A stretch of DNA of 64,000 bases, taken from positions 1-64,000 of the forward strand of contig VWZP01005270.1 in assembly GCA_013396995.1 (NCBI GenBank), in the 5' to 3' direction. The notes under the pieces are model-generated. The model saw only the letters and a program-made list of their open reading frames with translations, did no database searches and was not told where the DNA came from. A program made the translations under genes and the position numbers. Positions 56,201 through 64,000 of this stretch are shown here, piece after piece. Source of the DNA: Dicaeum eximium (lineage: Eukaryota; Chordata; Aves; Passeriformes; Dicaeidae). Position 1 is the stretch's first letter. Each line of letters begins with the position of its first letter.

Positions 56201-59200
56201 TTAATTAAAAGACAATATCTACAACTGCAAAACATATGAAAATTTTTAAGAGAACATCAGAATGCTGAGTGGGAGAAAGATAAATCACTCTGGAAAGGGA
56301 GATATTTTTAATTAATGGGTGTTTGTGGCCTTTGAAATTGCTGCAAATGAAGTCTTTGAACAGCTACTGGAATTAATATTGGTATAGTAGGGTGTGGTTT
56401 TATGTGATGTCTTAATTGTAGTAATTAATCTTATTTTAAAATCTTCCGATAACATTTCTGATGGTTCTTCACTTTGAAGTAGCTGCAAAGACTTTTTAAT
56501 CATAAGAAGTTTCAAATTAAAAGAAGAGCATATATAGCTGAACAGTTGCACAGATAAACCTATAGGAAAATTTTACGATTTTCACATAAAGGAGTAAAAG
56601 CAGCAGCAAAAAATGAGTCAAGGCAGGAACGGCTGTTTTCTTGATGAGAAGCACTGACTGTAGGTGTCATGAAGGGTCTTAGTACATAACATGCTCTTCA
56701 TGGACCTGATTGAAAGCCTATTTATAAGGCAATGGCAATCTTTCAGTGGAATTCCCAGCTGACTTTGAATCAGATCCAGTAAATTTTGACTTGTTTCTCT
56801 TGAATCCAAATTCTTTGATGTGCTAGTGTGTTCTAAGTTTAGCACTGTTTTAAAATAATCTAAATATTTTTCTATCTAAATATTATTAGGCCTGTAGCAG
56901 CTCTAACACATCTTTTTTGCCACTGAAAAAAATCTGAGAAAACAAAACACAAAGAGAAAAACAAACCAAAAGGAAAAAAGTATTCTGATAGATAACCATA
57001 CTAATAACATCTTACAGAGTGGGGCAGTTTGGAAAGAAAAATGGGCATAACTGGATTGGCAAAGAAAACCAAAAGGAGTATATATATATATAATGCTAAT
57101 TTTTACATACAAACAGAATTAATTTCAAATACTCTCATATGTCTGTAATAGTTATCCAGCAACACAATGCTTCAGAAAGATCAGTGACATTTGTATACTA
57201 CGTAAAGGACCCAATTGGAATCAAGGTTTAATTAATTTTATATACTGATTTAAACCATTAGAAGTGGTTAAAAAATACATTTACAAAATGCAAAACCATT
57301 TCTGTTTAGATAGCAGTGAAATGAAAATATGACCTGCCAATTAATTTGAAGACTTCCTGTAGGAGTAGAATCCTGAAAGTATTAGTATTTCAGAATAAAA
57401 TATTTCTCTAAAGACTCAAAATGACAGTAGCTTCACTTTCAAATCATAATTATACCACTCAATACAAGCTGATTAATCTGTAGACTCAGTATTAACAGGA
57501 AGATTTCAAACAAAGATAAATACTTGGCAGAAAATGTTTTCTTCTTAAAATGGGAAACACTGTGTATTACATTTAGTTTGTCAAGGAAATTATGATAAAT
57601 AATTCCTATCTTAAAGCAGAGAAGTGTGATTAAGTTGTCTGAACAACTAGTGGCAATATCCATCCTAATGACTTTCTCTGTGCTTGCATAATCTCTTCTG
57701 AAAGCTAGCCTTGGTCATAGGGAACTAGAAATGCAATAATCGACATTTTCAATCTAGGGCAGCAGAGACAGCTCAGCAAACAATCTGTTCTTAACTGCTG
57801 CAGGGGAGGTTTTGGGTGCGCATGGATGTTCTCATGGCATATGGCAAGGAAATACATGTTTTGTTTCGTCCTTAGGAGAATCAAATTTGATCTCAGAGGG
57901 AATGATTTCAGAAGAGTGTCCTATGAACTCAGGCACCCATTGAAAAGACTTTGCTTTCTCTTGCCTTCTCCAAGAACAGCAGAAGGGGCAGGGAGGGAAA
58001 CAGTATCTTCCTGTTTAAAATTAATATTTGCCAAGCTAAAATGTAGAGAGATCTTCATGTTTTATATAAAAACTTGAGGGATAAACACCATGGAGGTTGG
58101 AAGAGCTATTGGAGATGATGAACAATGCTGGCATAACAAAAAATGAGTCTACACCCTGAACAAATTTATGGTGGAAATTACAAAGAACTATGAATGGAAT
58201 TAGGATCTGGAGCAGCTATTCACAGGGGCAGAGGGGACATTTTGTGTTTGGATGGATTTTATTATGCTCAGAGTTATGTGATGTGCTTGTCTGCGATAGC
58301 TGATTGGATGGCTCTGTGATGTCTGGGGTGCTTTGCCTCGTCCTTTCAGAGTCATTTTGCCTAAGGAAAGCAGCTGCCTGGGGAGATATAAGTCAGGAGA
58401 CAGTGAAAAATTTTTAGCTAGGTTGAACTTAATGATCTCAACTGTAATCAGGCTTTGAGTTTAATCTAGGACATGATAGGTAAAGGATGACATGATTCAA
58501 GCATCAAAGCCATGCCTGCCTTTTGTCACAATTATTTGTAGATGTGTTAGTACATCAGTTGTGAGAAAGATGACTTTCATCCTCCTAGATAAAAAATAAA
58601 TATTGCAGCTGAACACTGAAACCTTACCAAGTTTTATATCAGTACTATATGTAATTAAATGGAGATGTTTGGCAATTTAGGGATCCCACTGAAATCTTAC
58701 AAAGGAAAACCCAATGTCTAAGAAAGTGGAAACACATTTTGCAGACTATGTTGCAATGCTGGTCAGATAACACAGCTGTAGTAATATCACTGGCTCCTAT
58801 GAGTCTTTTGTGGTTTAGAGTTTGGTGTTAGAACAGGTGTCTAAATTGCTTCCTTTTTCTACAATTTCAAGTGGTGTCAAGACAGAACCTTAACTTGGAA
58901 TTTTTGGACAGAAAGTCTTCTCATATGTGCATCTCTGACAAAGCTTCTTTTTTAAAAATTAAACAATAGGAAGACTAATGCAATTCTATTAGTTGTATCC
59001 ATTTTCAAATACTTACTCTGACTGATTTTGAACAGAAACTTTTAATTCAGTATTTGACACTCTTGAACCAGAACTAAGATCTCCCTTATACAAAATATCC
59101 TATTGCTACCATGTCTAATCAGGCGGATGTTTAACATCACACAAAAATCCATTTTATGTGGTTTTGCAGCCATGGCTCCTCATCTTTATGTTTACATAAC

Positions 59201-60844
59201 AATGTACTTTGATCATCCAAAAATTCCTTCAATTGGAACTTGGACTTCTTTTTCAGAAAAAAAAAACCAACTTCATCAGATTATCACTTTTGTCATACAG
59301 AAATTAAGGACAGATAAAGTGATAACAGGGGCATGTTCATTGTCTGGAGAGGAAAAGACTAATTCTTGAAACGCTACCTTTCCAGGTAGGAAATTGATCT
59401 ACTTAAAGAGTTAAAATTTAACCTATACTGAGGTTTCAAGAAAATATAAGGTGGATGGTAAAGGTTTGAATATTAATAGAACCAAAAGGAAGATCTGGGT
59501 TACTAGGATCCTTTACTCATAGAGGCAAAGTTCCAGGATATTGAATTTGGAGCTGCACTCAACAGGGCCTAGGTGTCTTAACAGTTTAATAGCTATTGAA
59601 AGAAAGACAAAATAGTTATGAAAGATAAGAAAATAGAAAATAATTAAATATATGTAGTTTTCCTTTTATTTTCCATGCACCTGGCTCTAATCTTTGGAGC
59701 AGCATTGTCTATATTTGGGTGGTATCAGAAAGTTCTATCTTTGGACTAATCACAACTGCAGCTTTTGCCTAAAAACTTTTCAAGGAACTACTCTGATTTA
59801 GAAGGTAAAGATAATTTGGGCATGGTGAAATGCTATGTACCCATTACTTTTTTCTCCCTAAAAGTGGTAGTGTTACTTTGAGTGGAAAATTCTTTTGAAG
59901 TTCCTTGTAAAAGATTATTTTTGATGATAATGGGAGAGGGTAATGAAAACTAATTGCACGTTTCTAAGTGTTAATTTCCATTGCAGGTTGTGAAGATGAT
60001 CAAATTGGTACTATTCATTGATCCATAACAACAGACATTTTCCTAACCTGTTGTCTTCTCAGGGGAAACTGAGCTCATGCATGTGCTGCTGTAAATGGAC
60101 TTTACTGCATGCAGTGGAGAGGAGCTTCTAAGGGAAAAAATCTTGCCCAACTCTCTGTTAATACATTGTAGATTTATAAATCCAGATAATGTTTAAAAAT
60201 GTGTTTTCACAGAGTGGCTTATTTGTTTGATTTAAGTACCATTCTGGCCCTTCATTTTTCCTTTTTAATATATGGTTTGTTTTCTTTGTACGAGATGTTT
60301 AAATTTTCTTCAGAATTTTGGCTTAGTATGATTCTTGGGTTTAACTTCAAATCTCACAACATAAATCCTATTTTTATCTCCTCATTGCACTTTGAGATCT
60401 GCATAGTTAAATGGAATGAGGAAATTAAATGTAAGTGCAAAGAGCTGTATTGACTTTTACACTTCCTTTTTTCCTTCTGAAAAACTGTTTTCAACATGTT
60501 CATCCACAGCACCTACCCCCAGCAGATTCTCTGTGCTTGATTATTGACCAGTTGATGTTTCTGCAATGAAATCTTCATGCTTGCAAGGCAGTGCAAAATT
60601 AGTATCTATGAAGGAAGGAAATAGAGCTGTTAAAGAATTTTTTTTTTTCAATTCTTGGGGAATTTGTATTCTATAAGCTGGAAAGGAAAAGCCTACCAGA
60701 AACCCAAGTGTAATTTCAAGGAATGAAATGTCATGAAATGGAGTTTGAAGGTACTCAGTCAATGCGTGTGACAGGGTTATCTAATTGGAAGCCTAGAGAC
60801 ACAGGACAGAGGGTGATGGCTTTAACATGACAGATGGTTACAAT
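50272..60844. other. Non-coding DNA, nothing assigned
   Basis: More than 10 kb without a supported gene, RNA gene or retroelement. A short (TA)n tract lies at 52851-52885. A segment at about 58,405-58,440 (GGTTGAACTTAATGATCTCAA) resembles a CR1 3' tail but is too short to call. All frames are under 100 codons with no recognisable domain. Confidence 0.55.
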
Positions 60845-61054
60845 TAGATCTTAGGAAGAAATTGTTCCCTGTGAGGGTGTTGAGGGCCTGCCACAGGGTG
60901 CCCAGAGACACCGAGGCTGCCTCATTGCTGGGAGTGTTCAAGGGCAGGCTGGACAGAGCTCTCAGCATCCTGAGACAGTGGAAGGTGTCCCTGCAGGGGC
61001 TTGAAATGAGATGGGCTTTAAGGTCTTTCCAATCCAAACCATTCTGTGATTCTA
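60845..61054 (+). mobile_element. CR1 LINE, 3' end fragment
   Basis: CR1 3' end blocks in order: AAGAAATTGTTCCCTGTGAG, GGTGCCCAGAGA, GGGAGTGTTCAAGGGCAGGC, GAAGGTGTCCCTGC, TTTAAGGTCTTTCCAATCCA, ATTCTGTGATTCT. It belongs to a different CR1 subfamily from the copy at 20.9 kb, judged by its central segment. It is 5'-truncated, without coding potential. Confidence 0.9.
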
Positions 61055-61934
61055 GACATTGATGGACATCCCCATTCTCAGTAGCAGTAGGAGAAAGAAG
61101 AGAATTAAAACATTTTCCTCTTAGTCCCTTGTAATGGTGAGCAAGACTTGTCAGGGAAGTTCCAAGTGCATAGAAATTTCTATTCCTTTATCCTCATTAA
61201 TCTGGGTGTTCCCAATGCCAGAAAATTAATTTGGGTTTAATGTAAGGATTTAAACTTAGGTTCAAATACATCATAATACATCCGAACTCACAGAAATACT
61301 TTCCTCTTGAAGTCATGGTAATTTTTTTTTGAGAGAGGAATAGCATAATTTGAATACCATTGTGTGACGGACTGAAATAATGTTGCATGGTAGATTACTC
61401 CCATATGCATTTAACAAAGTTGTGACATATCACATATCCTGGAGAAGAGGCTATAATGGGAAGTTTGCAGATGGTAAACTATTAAAATATACTCTTTATC
61501 AAGCCTGGCTAGCCAATAAAACTGAGCCAAGCAATTAGCTCTCAAAGAGATTTTCTAGCTGAAGTTATTTACCTTCAAAAGTACAAACTAATGAAAGAAA
61601 GCAGGTTACACCTGCTTCTTCAAAAGAAAGGCTCAGGGGTTTTGTAAACTCATACCTACCCTGGATAACATGTACCGATCCTGTGATAAGTGAAATTAAA
61701 ATAAATGAAACAACACATTGGAACACCTGCTTTTTGTGTGCCCTGTGCTGGGCAGAACCCAGTCCAGAGGAGTCAGTTCATATTGTGCTGTGTAAACTGC
61801 AGGAAGAACCTGAGGGAGAGGACCCCAGTTAGGAGCTTGAGGAAGAGAGGACTGAATCAAGCAATCAGGAGAAGATATATATAATTTTTTAAAATAAGGG
61901 TTTACTCAGGCTTTATGATAACAAAAATGAAACG
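61055..61934. other. Non-coding DNA, nothing assigned
   Basis: No supported gene or repeat. Confidence 0.5.
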
Positions 61935-61997
61935 GGGGGGGGGGNNNNNNNNNNGGAGCCGGGGGGGGGGGTTGCTTTTCTTTTTTTTTTTTTTTTT
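61935..61997. other. Assembly gap (10 N) between G-runs, then a poly(T) run
   Basis: A run of 11 or more G, ten N (61945-61954), GGAGCC, another run of about 11 G, then TT-rich sequence ending in 17 or more T. The gap size is probably a placeholder. The G-runs may be real G-rich DNA that failed to sequence or consensus error at the gap edges. Confidence 0.9.
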
Positions 61998-64000
61998 GTG
62001 AAATTAAACATTGAACATAAAGTGATTATTTGCTAGATAAATAGAATTAGTTTTCAATTACCATGAAATTGTGATCCATTCCCTTTCAATATCTCTGGCA
62101 CTTTCTGTTCCTCTAATCGATGTCATGCTGCCAAGTCTCACATTGGCAGGAGGTGAGAAAAAAGCTCTTGAAATAAGAATCATTGTTCTTTGTTGAGTAC
62201 CAAGGTTTGCATTTGAAATGAGACTAATGATACAGCTGGCTAGGATTTGCTTTTCTATAGTGATGAAATGAATGTTGTAGGCTTTATCCTTAGTTCTCTC
62301 CTGCCCTTTGTGCAAAGCTTACTTGTGGGGTTTTGATCAGATAAGTAGTGGTTGAGATTGCTCAAGGTCTATCCTGAAAATGCTTTTCACTGAAACACTG
62401 AGGAAGTATCCTCAGCTTTCCATTTCCATCTATCCAGGGAAGGAAATTTAAATAATGGAAATATGATTCTGTAACAATACTATCACAATATAAAAGACGT
62501 GTGGTAGTGTGGTTTCCCTGATACATTACATTAATTGACGAATAGGTGTGAGTAAAACTTTGAATATACAAGTTGAATGGACTTGCCAGAGGCAATGTAT
62601 CTTTTCCAAATTGTAAAGGTTCAAATTAGCTCTGGTCCTTGTGCAGATAGAGACAATGAACAATGCAGAAACCTTCTTATTTGTCTGTAATTGCACTGTA
62701 AAGCATAGCAAAAATTTCTTCCTTCTGCAGCGCTGAGATCATGAATTGTTAGACTTTCTGGTATGTGTGAAAGAAAGAAGGGCCATCACTCTGCTCTCCT
62801 TCCACGCCGTGGAAAAGGACACTGCAGCACTGCAGAGATTACAGCACCCTGAAATCCAACTGTAGTAGCAGGATTTTGTTTTTCCTTGTTTTTCTGCCTC
62901 CTCCTCCCTGTTTGTGTCTGGGAAATAAGAACTGAGTAAACTTTCCCTTGGCTGGTAGAGAAGCTCATGGTTTTCCAGTGTTTGTATGTTGATTGTCTCT
63001 ACCCTACAACAGGTACAAAGAGATTTCAGAGGGCTCTGGTCTGAGCAGACACAAGCAAACTCTGTCACTTCTGAGGTTAATAAAATGTTAATTATTGCAT
63101 TAACACCAGTGAGTTTAGAATATCCCACTGAATAGGCTGCTTTATTAGCCCACTTCCAGTGCTATATTAATGGGGTGTCTCTAAGGGCTGTGTGTCTCAC
63201 AGGCCCTAAATCCTGTGGTGCTCAGTACACCAAAGCCCCATAATGTTGTCCTCAGAAGAGCATTTTCAGGTGCTGTGTTAAAGACCACAGGTGCCTCTTT
63301 ATCAAATACATTTATTTGTAGGGAAAACAACTGCTTTTAGTTTAAGAAAGGAAAAACAAATAACAAAACTGTGAGCAGATTTTCTGATTAACTCTCTAAA
63401 GAAACTCCATGTGGAACATAAAAATGCCTACAGCTGAGCAAAATTCCTGGTGAGTTTGTGAATGATACACAGTAACCTAATCTGGAGTTTTCTGTAGCCC
63501 CTGAACTTTCCTGAGGTGCACAGCACAGTTGGTCTGTTGTGTTTAATTAAGAATAAACTCAGCTGAAAGGGCTTTTTTATTGTTTTAGCTACTTTTAATG
63601 CGTTTAATGGAGTCAGATGTTTGGCTGGATAAGCTTGTGATGATTCAATTTCTAGTTTTATAGCAAAACTGGGACTTGCATGAGGGATCACTTGAAATTT
63701 ATTCTCAGTGAGTAATTCACTGGCTAACTATTTGATGATAAAAGATCTGTACAAGATAAAATTACCAGCATTATTTTGCCAAATTTCTCCACACTGTGAT
63801 TGCCTTATCCACTTCTAAACTCCTACCATAGTCTCCTTTAGAGTCACTTCATGGATGTGCAGAAAATGCAGAGCTTGATTCTGCCTGACTCACAGACATT
63901 GCCCCATGATTTATTCTCCAGATAGACTTCCACCAGTAACAAGAAAGATAAATATCATTCCCTAAAATTAATTTTTTAAAATGTAGCAGGTAGAGATAAC
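61998..64000. other. Non-coding DNA, nothing assigned
   Basis: No supported gene or repeat. The 129-codon frame at 62739-63128 (minus) has no recognisable domain. Confidence 0.5.

Noticed and set aside
58405..58440. Further CR1 fragment
   Set aside because: The match to the CR1 tail is only about 25 bases, too short to separate from chance.
1..64000. A host protein-coding gene or a new defence or metabolic system
   Set aside because: No frame outside the retroelements carries a recognisable domain, and no exon-like series with splice sites could be supported by reading. Conserved non-coding or lncRNA content cannot be judged without alignments or RNA data.

Overview
This is vertebrate nuclear DNA, most likely from a songbird (passerine). 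No host gene, host exon or host RNA gene could be supported. The bird assignment rests on CR1-type LINE 3' ends at 20.9 and 60.9 kb, a tRNA-headed, CR1-tailed SINE resembling the songbird TguSINE1 at 34.2 kb, and a dense mix of avian-type endogenous retroviruses (ERVs). The background is AT-rich, intergenic or intronic sequence, with open frames no longer than chance.

Almost everything recognisable is retroviral. From left to right: an LTR fragment of a TGTCC...GGACA family and a second LTR (0.26-1.5 kb); a solo LTR at 3.96-4.40 kb inside an inverted repeat; solo LTRs at 8.9, 10.9 and 18.9 kb, each with target-site duplications (TSDs); a probable LTR at 13.3 kb; and a CR1 fragment at 20.9 kb. 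A minus-strand provirus (here ERV1, 22,693-29,618) has a polypurine tract, a tRNA-Lys primer-binding site, broken gag, integrase and env remnants, and no recognisable protease or reverse transcriptase. A young solo LTR sits in its gag, and its 5' LTR is itself interrupted. Next come a solo LTR at 31.0 kb containing an assembly gap, and a near-identical inverted partner of the young solo LTR at 31.7 kb that keeps a tRNA-Met-type primer site but no viral body.

The main object is ERV2 (40,347-50,265, minus strand). It is a whole but decayed provirus bounded by a perfect 6-bp TSD (tttccc). It keeps, in order, 5' LTR, primer site, gag (capsid and one zinc knuckle), protease, reverse transcriptase, RNase H, integrase, env and 3' LTR. 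Every coding region is broken, and protease and RNase H have lost active-site residues. A later solo LTR with its own 5-bp TSD lies in its 3' LTR, and LTR-like fragments in opposite orientations lie in its leader. From 50.3 kb to the right end the window is ordinary non-coding DNA apart from one CR1 fragment, a microsatellite and a gap flanked by G-runs.

The genes do not work together as a living system. What the window preserves is a layered insertion history (old provirus, then nested younger LTRs). I found no previously undescribed functional system. The most unusual points are the tandem repeat in the ERV2 env leader, the YY1-like motif repeats in gag-proximal DNA of both proviruses, the unassigned 1.8-kb stretch with a hydrophobic frame inside ERV1, and the near-identical inverted LTR pair carrying GAA/TTC tracts of different length.
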